Assembly (NCBI RefSeq): GCF_010093535.1
Contig: NW_022985206.1
Span: 62,001-126,000, forward strand
Direction: 5' to 3'
DNA from: Lindgomyces ingoldianus
Lineage: Eukaryota; Ascomycota; Dothideomycetes; Pleosporales; Lindgomycetaceae
Length of the DNA stretch: 64,000 bases
The position numbers and the translations under genes are program-made. Numbering within the stretch: position 1 is the stretch's first letter; each line of letters opens with the position of its first letter. The notes under the pieces were generated by a model that saw only the letters and a list, made by a program, of their open reading frames with translations, did not search any database and was not told the origin of the DNA. Of this stretch, positions 1-12,097 are shown piece after piece.

Positions 1-67
1 TGCAAGTACTAAGCTTATTAGATTAGATTTAAAGGCTATTCTTAGCTAAAGTTTTAACATAACATAA

Positions 68-385
68 TGTTATAATTATGCACAAGTAAGGTTATAGAGC
101 TTTATAAAAGTCTAGTTTAATTACTATGTAAGGTATTATAGTAAGTACAAGATGTTATGTAAGAAACAAAAAAGTTTAAAAAGAAATTAGTAATTAAATA
201 CTTAGCTTAGAAGTCTAAGCGCTTTAGGTATAAATTAAGCTTGTTTTAGGTTTAGTTAGTGTTAAGGCAGTTTATGCTTAAGTTTATGTCTATGTTGTGT
301 TATATTTATATTAGACGTGCACTAATAATACTCTAGTACGCGTCTAATATAGTTATGTCTAGGATCTAGGGAGGATACTGTGACA
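68..385 (-). repeat. LTR of gypsy family A, inverted copy (318 bp)
   Basis: This 318-bp block is the reverse complement, with RIP-type differences, of the LTR at 4075-4392, and both copies have the same length. It ends in TGTGACA on the plus strand, the complement of the TGTTACA-like LTR start. The two copies are inverted relative to each other, so this is not the normal 5' LTR of the pol relic that follows. No matching 5-bp duplication was found: the left flank is CATAA and the flank right of the other copy is TTATA. Bases 1-67 to its left are AT-rich and unassigned. Confidence 0.8.
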
Positions 386-3300
386 AGATTACAAAATCTA
401 CATAGTTATAATTTCTAATATAGACTAAGCTCTAGCTCCCTAAAAACACACTAACCTAAGAATAATAGTCCCTTAAGACTACTATAACCTGTTATATGTC
501 TTTTTCTAAGACAAGTCTAATAAGCTTCTAATACAACATCTATATAATTACTAGATAACTCTTAAGCCTAGTAAACAACCTAGTTATAGGCTACTATATA
601 GAATGTTACTAAATAAATTAAAAGTGCTCTAAAAATACCTTAACAAGAACTTAAAAAAAGAGTTTATTTAAGCTAGCTTCTTACTAGTAGTGTTACCTAT
701 ACTATTTATAAAGAAACCTAAAAGTAGGCTTTAATTCTATATTAACTACTAAAAACTAAATGCTGTTACTATTAAAAACTAATACTTAATTTCTTTTTTA
801 CAGGAAACTCTAAGCTAACTAAGCAAAGCAAAGTATTTTATAAAGTTAGATATTATTGCTGCTTTTAATAAGCTAAGAATAGTAAAAGGTAATAAGTAGC
901 TAACAGCGTTTTAGACCTAATATAAACTATTTAAGTACCTAGTAATGCTTTTTAGCTTAGCTAACACGCCTAGTACTTTTTAACATTTTATAAACAACTT
1001 GCTCTAACCCTACCTAGACATGTTCTACACTACATATATTAACAACATTCTAATCTACAGCAATAGCCTTTTAAAGCACAAACAGCATGTACGCCTAGTG
1101 CTAAAGGCTATAAAAGAAGTAGGTCTATAACTTAATGTAAATAAATGCAAGTTCTACTAATTAAAGGTTATGTATTTAGAATATGTAATCTCTATAAATA
1201 GCATCTAAATAGACCCTGTTAAGGTTTAGACTATGCTAGATTAGTAATACCTAAAAAATGTAAAAGATGTTTAAGCCTTTATAAAATTTACTAACTTTTA
1301 TTAATAATTTATTAACAACTTCTTACAGCAAGTAAGCCTTATAATTACACTTACTAAAAAAAAGATTTAATTTAACTTTAACTTAAATTACTAATAGTTT
1401 TTTAACTAGCTAAAAAAAGCCTTTACTAAAGCCTTAATACTCTACTACTTTAACTTTAAACTACTAATACTTGTAGAAGCTAATGCCTTAGACTATGTAG
1501 TAGCAGAAGTTCTTTTCTAGACTAAGCTAGATAAGACTATTAGGCCTATTATATATTTCTTAAAAAAAATAAGTTTTATAAAAGGTAATTATAAGATCTA
1601 CAACAAGAAATTACTTGCTATAGTACACTACTTTAAATAATAGCAACCTAAACTAGAAGGTGCAGCGTATCTAATATAGGTTCTATTTAACTACAAGAAC
1701 TTACAGTACTTTGTAACTATAAAATAACTTAGCTACTAATAAGCTTATTAGTTTAAATACTTATCTTATTTTAATTTTAAAATTACTTATTATTCTAGTT
1801 AAAACAAAGGGAAACTAGATGCCTTTATAAGGTAATTCTAAAACATCCTTACTTAAAAAAAAGTGTAAAAGGCTTAATACTAAACTTTACTCTAACTTAA
1901 GCTATTTTTAGACTTTAACCTAAATAAAATAGATTAGATAATTAATTAAATTATTACTAATAAGTATCTAAATAATAAATTTATCTAAGAAACCTTAGAC
2001 CTACTCTAAAACAGCACTAGTTAGTTAAAAAAAGTAACACTAGCTAACTATAAAAACTAAAATAGTAAGCTATATTACTATAACTAACTTATAATTTTTA
2101 ATTTTAATAAACTAAGAATTAAACTACTCTAAATTATACATAACTTACCTGTTAGAGAACACCTAGGCAGAGAAAAGACTCTTAACCTACTACAAAGAGA
2201 GTACTACTAGCCCTGTATGTTCTATACTGTACGCTAATACGTATTATGTTGCTATACTTGCTGTAAAGTAAAAGCCTCTTAAAAAAGGTATAATAGCCTA
2301 CTTAAACTACTCCTAATTCTTAAATAAACTTAAAAAGACATATTAATTAATTTTATTATAGACCTACCCTTATCTAAAGGGTACATAAATATTATAGTAG
2401 TTGTTAATTACTTAACTAAGTATTAACACTTAATACTATGTTCCTTTATAACTGCCCCTAATATAGCCTAGTTATTCTACTAATATGTATAGGTTTACTA
2501 TAGCCTGCCTAACATAATTATATTAGACAGAGGTACACAGTTTGTCTTAGCCTTCTAGGACAAACTCTATAAATAGCTTTAAATTATTCCTTATCTATCT
2601 ATAGCTTTTTACCTAGAGACTAACAGCTAGACTAAAAACATAAACACTGTAATAAAATAAGTCTTATAAGTGTACACAAACTACTAGTAGGATAACTAAG
2701 TAAAATAGTTAGCTATAGCATAGTTTAAAGCTAATAACATAACATCTAAATTAACATAAGTATTTCTATTCTTAGCAAACTATAAATACTACCTTTAAAT
2801 AAAATTTAAACTACTTTTAAATACTCTCTAACTAACTTATTAATCTATATAAGTAATAGATGTAAATAGACTTATTAATAAAATCTAAAACATATTTAAA
2901 TATATTTATAAAAAGCTTATATAGGCTTAAGCTTTTTAATAAAAGTACGTAAACTAATCTTAAACCCCTACCCCTGCGTATGCAGCTAGCGAGAAGGTCT
3001 AGCTAGACACTAGAAATATCTAAACAAACTAATAATTAAAGAAACTTAATTAGAAGAACCTTAGCCCCTTTACAGTAGCCTATATAGTCTTATTACATGC
3101 TTACTGTAAGGACAGAGCTCTGTACCACTACGCTAATACAACTAAAAAGGTGCGAATAATTAACTAACAGTTAATTATTGCGTACAGAATAGTATATATA
3201 CCTGTCGCACGTAAGCACCATCTCGGCCTTACACGTAAGCGCCATCCTAGCCTTACATTATCCCCCTTCTTAGCAGACGCATGTCCTAGGCGTCACATGA

Positions 3301-4074
3301 CCTACCCGCAGCTCAGAGGCGCCTATGCGCATGTCTTGGTTACCGGCCAGAGGCTGACCACCTGCGGCCTAGAGGCGCGGGATAAACACGACGCAACGCT
3401 TAGTGGCCACGCTAGCTAAGCTATACACACTAGACCTCCTAGCAGCTACAACGTGGCGCTAGAAGAGGCCGCCTCACGTTTTAGTCTAAAAACTAGTAAA
3501 GCTGTCTAAGGTGTAGGTTAAACGCGCGACTGTCCTTGTTATTAGTTAATTATTATGTAAGGACAGAGCTCTGTACTACTACGCTAATACAACTAAAAAG
3601 GTGTAAATAATTAACTAACAGTTAATTATTGCGTACAGAATAGTATATATACCTGTCGCACGTAAGCACTATCTTAGCCTTACACTTACTAATTAATCCT
3701 ACCTAACAGCATAAAAATACACCCTGTGTTCCACGTATTATTGCTGCGCTAAGCAGCCCTTAAATCTAACTATCTACCTAGACAGCTAAACCTGCTACCT
3801 AAACCTATTATTATAAATAATAAACTAGAATATGTTATAGAAGATGTTAAACAGATCTAGTTTAATAAGAAAAAACATATCTATAAATACTTTATAAAAT
3901 AGACTAGATATAATAAACTATTATAAAAACCTATAAAAGCTCTATAAAAGAACTCTGCAGTAACCTAATTCTACGCTTAATACCTATCTAAACTAAACCT
4001 GTACCCTAATAAAGATAACTTAATGCTAGAACTACTAATGTAAAAGATTCTCTTTCTAATAAGAGGGGGAGTAC
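386..4074 (+). mobile_element. Degenerate Ty3/gypsy chromovirus pol (RT, RNase H, integrase, chromodomain)
   Basis: A heavily mutated pol region reads on the plus strand through many stops. Reverse transcriptase lies at about 640-1250, with block-like stretches such as SLANTPSTF and YINNILIYS (ancestral FGLxNAPSTFQ and YIDDILIYS). RNase H is at about 1380-1700 and the integrase zinc finger and core at about 2090-2700. A chromodomain lies at about 3820-3960 (EYVIEDV, then HIYKYFIKWT). A purine tract (4061-4070) abuts the LTR at 4075. Tryptophan codons have become TAG and aspartates AAT, which is typical RIP. Gag and protease are missing upstream. A TRIM-like insertion at 3105-3684 interrupts the region before the chromodomain. 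The element is non-functional. Confidence 0.85.
3105..3684. mobile_element. TRIM-like element, 580 bp, with 129-bp terminal direct repeats
   Basis: Two 129-bp direct repeats (3105-3233 and 3556-3684) flank a 322-bp GC-richer internal segment. Each repeat begins TGTAAGG and ends CCTTACA. The whole unit is flanked by a perfect 5-bp duplication, CTTAC (3100-3104 and 3685-3689). This is the architecture of a terminal-repeat retrotransposon in miniature. There is no coding capacity. A second imperfect copy of the last 24 bases of the left repeat follows it immediately (3234-3257). The element sits inside the gypsy pol relic and is far less mutated than its host, so it probably arrived late or is too short for RIP. 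Confidence 0.8.
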
Positions 4075-4392
4075 TGTTACAGTATCCTCCCTAGATCCTA
4101 GACATAACTGTATTAGACGTGTACTAGAGTATTATTAGTGCACGTTTAACATAAACATAACATAATATAGACATAAACTTAAGCATAAACTGCCTTAACA
4201 CTAACTAAACTTAGAACAGGCTTAATTTATACCTAAAGCGCTTAGACTTCTAAGCTAAGTATTTAATTACTAATTTTCTTTTAAACCTTCCTATTCCTCA
4301 CACAACATCTTGTACCTACTATAATACCTTACGTAGTAATTAAACTAGACCTTCGTGAAGCTCTATAACCTTACTCGTGCACAATCGTGACA
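4075..4392 (+). repeat. 3' LTR of gypsy family A (318 bp)
   Basis: The LTR starts TGTTACAGTATCC directly after a purine tract (AAGAGGGGGA, 4061-4070) and ends CGTGACA. Position and orientation fit the 3' LTR of the pol relic at 386-4074. It is the reverse complement partner of 68-385. Immediately to its right begin minus-strand gypsy gag-protease remains of another element. Confidence 0.8.
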
Positions 4393-7354
4393 TTATAATT
4401 TTTTTATAAAAGACTTTTTTAAGTCTTTTTTTTATTAACTTTATTACTTATGCTTTAATTTTTTAGTAGAGAAACTTTTAAAGTTTCTTTTTCGTAGAGT
4501 AGTAACTACTGCCCTGTTTTACTTACTTATAGACTAGGTATCTATTATTATAGCATACTAACTAGGTTATGTGTGCGTAGTCTTTAGAGGTTTTTATAGT
4601 TATTATTCTCTAGTTAATTACTAAGTTATGTTTTCTAAGCTAATTATATTCTAAAATTATGTTATACTTGCTTTTTAAAGAAAGTATGTTTATAGATCTT
4701 TAATTTCTTATATTTAAAGTTTTAAGATTTTTTTTATATATCTTTAAGTTAATTTATCCTCTACTATACTTTATTAATAAGGTGTTAGTAAGGGTTACTT
4801 TAAATAAGTCTATTTTAATTTAAAATAAAATGTTCTATTATTCTACTTAATTTTTATCTATTACAGTAAACATGCATTTGCTGTCTATAAGGGCTAGTCC
4901 TAGTTGTCCTTTATACATAAAAGTAGTAGTTAGGCTGTAGCCTACTTCTTATCTTACTATAACTAAGGCTAATATATTATAAAAAACTTCTTTGTTTAAA
5001 AAAAAGTAAAAATTAATGTTTTATAAGTTATTATTAAATTAATTTTTTTCTTCTTTATAAATTTAATGCTTTTTATTATAGCAGTTAGCTGCTTTACACT
5101 TATAGTCTTTAACTAAGTAGTGTAATATTAAATAGTCTTTCTTTCTTGCTACTTTTTATTAAAAATAATAGAACTTATAGTTATTTTACTTTTTACATTT
5201 TACTTATTTTTTTTATTTATAGGGAGGAGCTGTTTAGCAAGTATAACAGTTAGTAGTTTTACAGGCTAAGGCTGTTCCCTGCTATAGGCATCTATTATAG
5301 TTCTTTTTCTATGTAGGCTACTAGCCTACTTAGTGTTTATTATTCTAATGTTTAACATAATAGCGTTGTGTGCATTAGTACTAAGAGTATAGATAATTAT
5401 TAGGCCTATGTAGCATATTAAGGGGGCTTTCTTAAGTCTACTAAGGGTATTCCTGTGTCTATACTATCTGCACAGGGTGCCCCTTCTATTAGTAATTGTT
5501 AGTGCTATAGGCATTGCTTCTGCAGAGCACGCACTAGCTATGGCTTTACTGCATTACTAAAGCCTTCCTACTAATTATAAGGCTTAGGAGTAGTGTTTTA
5601 GGTTTTCTAGGTACTAGCTCTAGGGCTTTAAACCTAGCAGGTCTGCCTAGTTTTTTTAGTTTTTAATCTCTAATCTTAATAAAAAACTGCTATTATTTCT
5701 TTTTATTTATAACATTATACTTAACTTTAGCTATCTACTGTATAATGTTAAATGTAAGGTAGTTGTTACTAATGTTTATCTAGTAGAGCATAACTATACA
5801 GTAGCTTAAGTAGTTATGTTATAGCCTACACTTTTAGTATTTACATTTCTAGAACCTTTTAAAGAGTTCTCTTACTAAAGTGCTAAGAGTTTAGTTATAA
5901 AAAGAGAAACGTTTTTTTTTTAAATATTTATAATATATTCTTAGATCTAGGTCTCTTTTTTGTATCTTTTAAAAATTATAAAGTCCTATAACACTATATT
6001 TAGGCTACTAAAGTCTTAAATAGCTACTTTTTAATACACTTTAAAACAGTTATTTAAAAAGTAGTTTCTTTTACATTACTAGTAAAGTCTATTATTTAGT
6101 CTTTTTAATATTTCCTTATTTATAAGGCTGTATTTAGCAGTAATAGTTTTTATTATTATAGTAGTATTTTTATTCTTTCTTTTTTAAAAGTCTAAGTAAT
6201 TTTAGTAAAAATGTTTTACTTTTTTATAGTTTAAGTAGGCTTTATTTTTTAACTACTTTTATTATTTCTTTGTTAAATCCACTTAATATGTCTTAAAACT
6301 TAGTTTTTTTTTTAAGAGAGAGCTTTATATATGCTTTATATAGCTAAAGTCTATTAGTTTTTTATTATATTATAAAAGTTTTTTTTTAGGGATAAACTTT
6401 AGCTTTTAAAGAGTTCTTTTTTATTTCTTTTCTTTTTTACACTCTTTATAGTAATTATTATAAGTTATTACTTTTATAATATAGTTATTTAGAGTAGTTA
6501 GCTTATTAATGTGCATAAATTTATCTTTTACCTTATTATTTAGCCTATTATAAAACATATAGTATAAGGCTTTTTAGTCTGTCTATCTGCAGATAGCTAA
6601 CTGTTCCTTAAAGTGTGCTGCGTAGGTCTAGACTAGGCTGTTGCCTTGCCTTATAGTGTTTAGCTTATTAGCTGCAATCTTTTTTTTATCTAAGGTTCTA
6701 TAAATAGCTGTTAGGGCTACTTTAAAATTTTTAATACTACTAAACACTTTTTTTATTTTAGAATTAAGTAATGCGCTATTAGCTCTAAAGTTTATCTAGT
6801 TATCTATGTGTAGTTAGAACTAGATTGCAGGGGGGCCTTCTAAGTGTAGTCCTATTTAGAATATTATTTCTATATTAGTCTAAAATGCTTTTTTGTTATA
6901 TTACATATAAAGGTGACATTTTATAAAGAATAAGTAAAGGTTCTTTAGTAATTCTTTAAAAGGCTTTAAAAAAGCTAGTTTTAAAGTTTTTTTAATAGTA
7001 ATGCTTACTTTTTTAGTAAAGATGTTCTAGATTTTTACTAGCTTTACTTATAGTTTATATATTTAGTAAGTATAATTAGTAGCTTTTTAGAGGCTTATAG
7101 GTTTAAAAAAGCTCTAAAATTTTATTACTTTTTAGTAAAAAGTTATAACTTCTTACTAGAAGTTTACTAGTTTACTAATTTTTTTACTAATTTACTAGAG
7201 TTTTTTAATATTATCTTAGATAGTATTAATTTATTCTGCTAGAATAGCTTTACTTTAGGTTAGAACTTTTATAGGCTCTAATAAAGCTGTGTAGGCTATG
7301 TTTATATCTAAGTTGTGTTAAGTAGTTATACTTTTTAGAGAGGTTAGTGTTTAA
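4393..7354 (-). mobile_element. Degenerate gypsy gag-protease region, minus strand
   Basis: Read on the minus strand through many stops, this stretch carries a gypsy Gag-like segment at about 6430-6620 (LYYMFYNRLNNKVKDKF). A retropepsin-like segment lies at about 4860-4900 (ALIDS with the following glycine mutated). Downstream of it, at about 4620-4720, is a segment resembling the LGxxxIILGxPWLxxHN motif (NIILEYN then LRKHN). Order and spacing fit gag then pro. RT is absent because the sequence ends at the LTR edge at 4392. Heavy RIP; no intact frame. Confidence 0.65.
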
Positions 7355-7946
7355 TGTTATAATTTTTACTTTAAGAAGCACTTAGGTCTATAATATTCCT
7401 ACAGGGAAAATAAGTTAGATAGTAGGGGCTAATTAGTAGGGTGTACAGTTCTACTTATAGGCTAATAGGCTACTAGAAGGAGGTAGAGTAACTAGATTAT
7501 AGTTTACTCTGTATACAGCAGTATAGTAGCTAGGTTAAACAGTTCTGTTAAACAGGATTAGAAGTATATATAGTGTAAGATATATAAATAGTATTACAGC
7601 TTTTTAAAAAGCTAAATGCTACTTAGTCTATGTAAGAAATAAACTAAACATTAAACACACCTTTCTAAAAAGCTATTTATTACAAAACTATATACATGTA
7701 CAAAGGGCGCTAAGATAAGTTAGGGTAAGCTTCTTAAGCTAGGTATGCTGCTAACTTGCCTTAACTTGCTTAACTCTAGGGATTTACGTCCTTTCCTTTT
7801 ATTAGATAGCGCACTCTTCTATTATTGCGGGCATTAGTGCTGCCTCTGTATCCTCTAATTGGTCTGTAAGCGAACCCTGCTCCAACCTGGCTAAATTGTA
7901 GAGCACTGCCGGTGGAGTTACGCTGGTCTAACTGTAGATCGTAACA
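7355..7946 (-). repeat. Putative gypsy LTR between two minus-strand relics
   Basis: This block starts TGTTATAA on the plus strand and ends TCGTAACA, so its ends are near-perfect inverted TGTTA/TAACA. On the minus strand a purine-rich stretch (CTAGAAAGG) abuts the 7946 end, as a polypurine tract would. It lies between an integrase relic to the right and a gag relic to the left, as a shared LTR would. The right 160 bp (about 7790-7946) is GC-richer and little mutated. No second copy is present in the window, so the boundaries are unproven. Confidence 0.4.
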
Positions 7947-9266
7947 CCTTTCTAGAGTTTTCTTAATTCCTTAGTGTCTATGTGCAGGTGCTTTATAAAA
8001 TTGTCTAATAAATTCCTTAGCTATTTTTCTTAGTACGTAGATCTTGTTATCTATAAGTGCTAGTCTATCTAGTTGTCTTTAAATCTTAGAGTTTTGTTTA
8101 ATTACTATAGTATTCTTATGTGTGTTTTTTTTAAATCTATTCTGTTAATTATTGCTGTTAACTGTAACTGTAGATACTTATGCAGTAGCAGCTAGTTTTA
8201 GGTAGTTGTTGTAACGGCGCAGGCAAGACAATGGGTCCGAATGCGGTGGGAATCCACTCAGAGGCATATGGGAGTGCGTGGGGACTCAGAACCTGGGAAT
8301 GCCATTGACACCTATAGGCCTTGTACGAAAGGATATCAGAAAACTACCAAGCTAGCTACAGGGGCAAGGTGCGACTAAATATATGAGGGAATAGGGGTAA
8401 CAGCAGGGGGCAGGGCCAGGTCGGGGTCGGGGCTGATACGGGGGCCTTCCGGGCCATCCGAGATGGAACGATTCCTAAGGATCGTTACAGTTGTACATAA
8501 TTAATCGGTTAGGTCCCTTTCTTAGAATTACATTGTTAACTATTTTGTTAGTTATCTAGTCTAGACATGTAAGTATAAAAACGTTAAGGTACTAGTAAAT
8601 TACTATGTTAATTTGTTTATTATAAAGCAAGAGCTAGAAAGACTTTAATAAATTAACTACAAGTTGTAAAAGGTTTGCAACCTAGTCTAACTATATACTT
8701 CTAGGTAACCTGTAGTTTCCTTGTGTTCACTCTGTACACAGCAGTCTTAGCTAATCTATAATATATATAATAGGAATTGCTATGTTATAAACTACCTTAA
8801 GAAGGTTTACTAGATCTGTAAAAATAGCTTGCTAATACTAGATAGCTCTATACTATTAGTTAGTTCTCTTAGTCTGTCTGTCTGTTTAGGAATAGTATGC
8901 TGTAGACATTCTAATATTTACTTTATAATTACGTGTAAGAGTTTGCTAGTATTTTAATATAAAAAGCTTATCTTAGTTAGATATAATGACTTCTAGTAGC
9001 GTATAGTTTAATATAACGTAGTAATCTAGTTTGTATACTATTTCTTCTATAACTGCTAATTTTTCTATAGCCTAGCAGTAGGCGTACTTACTAGCCTTAT
9101 CTTATACAATTGTAATTGCATTACATATTCTTAATAATCTAGATTCTTCTAACTACTAGAACCTAGTTATAAAATTAATAGTAATAACTTTCTAGAGTTA
9201 GTCTAGTAGAGGTATAGGCTAGAGTAGTTTGTATAGTTTGTAGCGTTAGTTTATATTTTGTCTATA
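7947..9266 (-). mobile_element. Degenerate gypsy integrase relic, minus strand, split by a solo LTR
   Basis: On the minus strand, about 8780-9060 reads as the gypsy integrase core, with RMSTAYYS followed by TDRQTKRTN (ancestral STAYHPQTDGQTERTN). The remainder down to 7947 would be the integrase C-terminus and 3' region. A solo LTR (8210-8489) interrupts it. The 5' part (RT) is not present, because the sequence stops at the TA target of element F1 at 9265-9266. Many stops; dead. Confidence 0.65.
8210..8489 (-). repeat. Solo LTR of gypsy family E (280 bp) with 5-bp TSD
   Basis: The sequence runs TGTAACGGCGCAGG to GATCGTTACA and is flanked by GTTGT on both sides (8205-8209 and 8490-8494). It matches the 290-bp LTRs of element E (21274-21563 and 25543-25832) but is much less RIP-mutated. 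It is GC-rich in a very AT-rich surrounding. LTR-LTR recombination leaving one LTR and one intact target duplication explains it. Confidence 0.88.
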
Positions 9267-9300
9267 ACGTACTTCACAGGCGAGTTGCTTACTCACCTAA

Positions 9301-9476
9301 TGTCACGGTTATGTTACAGCTATCCAACCCCTGAGTACCCTAAGGGCTTGGCACAGGGTATATAGACTCCTCGGCCTCCGTACCTCTGCCTCCGACCCTA
9401 AGGTTTACTCTCGTTACCCCCCCCTATCCTGCATTCCCCCTCTGTGACCTGTGTTTCCTGCTCGATACCTCTCACA
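9301..9476. repeat. Short LTR-like insertion (176 bp) with 5-bp TSD
   Basis: The insert runs from TGTCACGGTTATG to CTCTCACA. It splits the F1 terminal region, with CCTAA duplicated on both sides (9296-9300 and 9477-9481). The uninterrupted sequence is seen in F2 at about 10245-10270. The insert is GC-rich, non-coding and essentially free of RIP. TG..CA ends with a 5-bp duplication indicate a solo LTR or a TRIM-derived single repeat. Confidence 0.75.
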
Positions 9477-9567
9477 CCTAAGTCGCTTACTTTTGCTAAG
9501 ACTACACCCTAACAAACTCTATTATAGCCTATAACAACCCGCTCTAGCACTATATAGTATAGTATAG

Positions 9568-9795
9568 TGTGAAGCTATGTGGGGCACCAGAGACATGAGG
9601 AACTGCATTGAATCTATTGCTAGAGGAGTCCTTTGCAGGAGTCTATATATATGCGAAATAAGTGGGTGAGTCGTGGCAACAGACTGTGCTGAGATGCATA
9701 CGACTATGGTGCCGACGCATGATCATCGTGTGACGACACATCCGACTATCGTGCGACTATGGTGACGACGCATCCGAGTGTCACTACTGTAAACA
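9568..9795. repeat. LTR-like insertion (228 bp) with 5-bp TSD
   Basis: The insert runs from TGTGAAGC to TGTAAACA and is flanked by TATAG on both sides (9563-9567 and 9796-9800). F2 shows the empty site. The right third holds imperfect repeats of an ACGACTATGGTG / GACGCATCCGA motif. It is GC-rich and little mutated. I read it as a solo LTR of a family not otherwise seen here. Confidence 0.75.
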
Positions 9796-10231
9796 TATAG
9801 CCTAGAATATTATTTAGAGACTACTTTTACTTCTTACTTATACATTGGCGTGTTATGCCTAGTTTAATTATACTGTCTGCAGCGCTTTTAAAATAGCTTA
9901 CCTACTTTAGCCTACACTTACTATTGTACTTTTTTTATTACTATGCACCTTAAACTTTTTTAAAGCTATTAAGTATAAGCTTTTTTTACTTTAATTTACT
10001 TTTTTTTATATAATTTATATTATATAGCTACTTTATTAGCTACTTAAAGCTTAGTAATTTTTTATTACACTAATAATAGCTTATATATAATTATTGCTAC
10101 TTGTTTAAACTCTTTTTAAATACTTTAACTATAAAAGTTAGTAAACTATTTATACACTTTTAAATTTTTATTTTTATAAGTATTAATAATAACTAAAGTT
10201 TTAAAGTATTACTTAAAGTTTATAACTACTA

Positions 10232-12097
10232 ACGTACTTCACAGGCAAGTTGCTCACACACCTGAGTCGCTTACTTTTGCCAAGACCCCACCCTAACAAA
10301 CTCTATTATAGCCTATAATAACCTGCTCTAGCACTATATAGTACAGTACAGCCTAGAATATTATTTAGATACTACTTCTACTTCTTACTTACATGTTTGT
10401 GTGTTATGCCTAGTCTAATTACACTGTCTATAGCGCCTTTAGAATAGCTTACTTACTTTAGCTTACATTTACTTTTTTACTTTTTTTTTATTACTATGCG
10501 CTTTAAACTTCTTTAAAGCTATTAAGTATAAGCTTTTTTAAATTATTAAAGTTTTTTTTACTTTAATTTACTTTTTTTTATATAATTTATATTATGTAGT
10601 AGCCTTATTAGCTGCTTAAAGCTTAGTAATTTCTTATTACATTAATACTAGCTTATATATAATTATTACTACTTTTTTTAAAACTTTTTTAAACACTTTA
10701 ACTATAAAAGTTAGTAAACTATTTATATACTTTTAAATTTGTATTTTTATAAGTATTAATTATAACTTAAGTTTTAAAGTATTACTTAAAGTTTATAACT
10801 ACTAGAGCTTATTATATATAAGTAGTAGTAGTAATAAAGTGTGTAACTTTATATTAAAGCTTATTATAACTTATTATAAGTTAAAAAAAAACTAATCTAG
10901 CACTTTAAAACTTTTTTTAAATATTACTAAAAGTAATTATAGCATTATAAGCTACTTTAAAGTATAGTAAAAACTTTATTTTTATAATATAAGTAATTTA
11001 GTTATATATAAAGTTTTTAGTTTAGCACTTATATACTTTTTTTAAAAAAAGTAAAACAACCTATATTAAACAGCTATAAAAAGTGTAATAAGTAAAAAAG
11101 TATATAAATAGTAATAATTTTATTATTTTTATAGTATTACTAAAAATAAAGTAAGTTATAGCTCTTATAGCTATTAATAACTAGTAGATATTAGCTACTA
11201 ACAGTACACTTTTTTATATGCGTGTTAAAGTGCTTTAACTAGTCTAGACTAAGCTAATTAGTAGTCTAGCTATACTTAGAAATTATAATAACTTAATTTT
11301 AAAGTAAATTTTTTTTATACTAGTTTAAAAAGTAGTTACTACTTTAAAAAATAATAAAAAGTAAAATAGCTTACTTTTTAGCATTAATGCTTTAAATAGC
11401 TATTATCTACTTTTAGTTACCTAGCTAGACTGCTTTTAGCTGTTTTTATCTCTTTAAACTTATAATAACTACTCTAGTAAATATTTAGCTTATTATAAAC
11501 TTTACTTTATTAAAGTTATATATATTATTATTTTAAATGCTATACTTAGCTTTAATATTTTTTATAAAGTTAAACTAGCTTTAAATTACTATAAAAATTT
11601 TATAAAAAGCTTTTTTTATAGTTATACTTATACTTAAACTTTACTTTAAGCTTTAAGTAATGCTTAATAAATATATTAAGCTAGTTTATACTAATATAGC
11701 TTATATTATGCTTAGTGTGTAAAAAATTAGCTATATTAGCTATAGCTACTAGCTAAAGGGGAAATCTTTATACATCTAGCTTAAGTATGTGCTAAATAAT
11801 TACTTACTTTTTATTATTATTTAGCTTTTATAAGTTAGCTATATAATTAGCTTAGAAAAGTTATTTAGTATGTTAGTTACTTATTATTTTTTAAAAAACT
11901 TTATAAATAGCTATAGTATGTTACTTAAAAAGTATTATATTTTATTTAAAAGCTTAAAGTATAAGCTATATCTAACATTTTTTTAACATATTTAAGTAGT
12001 GTTGTTAGAAATGCATTAGTATAAAAAAAGTAGTGTAGTAGAGTCTTAGTAAAAGTAAGTAACTTAGGTGTGTAAGTAACTTGCCTGTAAAGTACGT
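10232..12097 (+). mobile_element. Element F2: 1866-bp TIR transposon inserted in F1
   Basis: F2 is flanked by TA on both sides (10230-10231 and 12098-12099). Its terminal inverted repeats are about 58 bp: ACGTACTTCACAGGC at the left and GCCTGTAAAGTACGT at the right. The TA target and 1.87 kb size fit Fot1/pogo-type Tc1-mariner elements. The interior is RIP-mutated, with no open frame longer than a few codons. No DDE motif could be read, so the superfamily rests on target site and size. Confidence 0.75.

Noticed and set aside
9700..9790. Short spaced repeats resembling a CRISPR array
   Set aside because: Spacing is irregular, the repeats are imperfect, they lie inside an LTR-like insert, and the host is eukaryotic.
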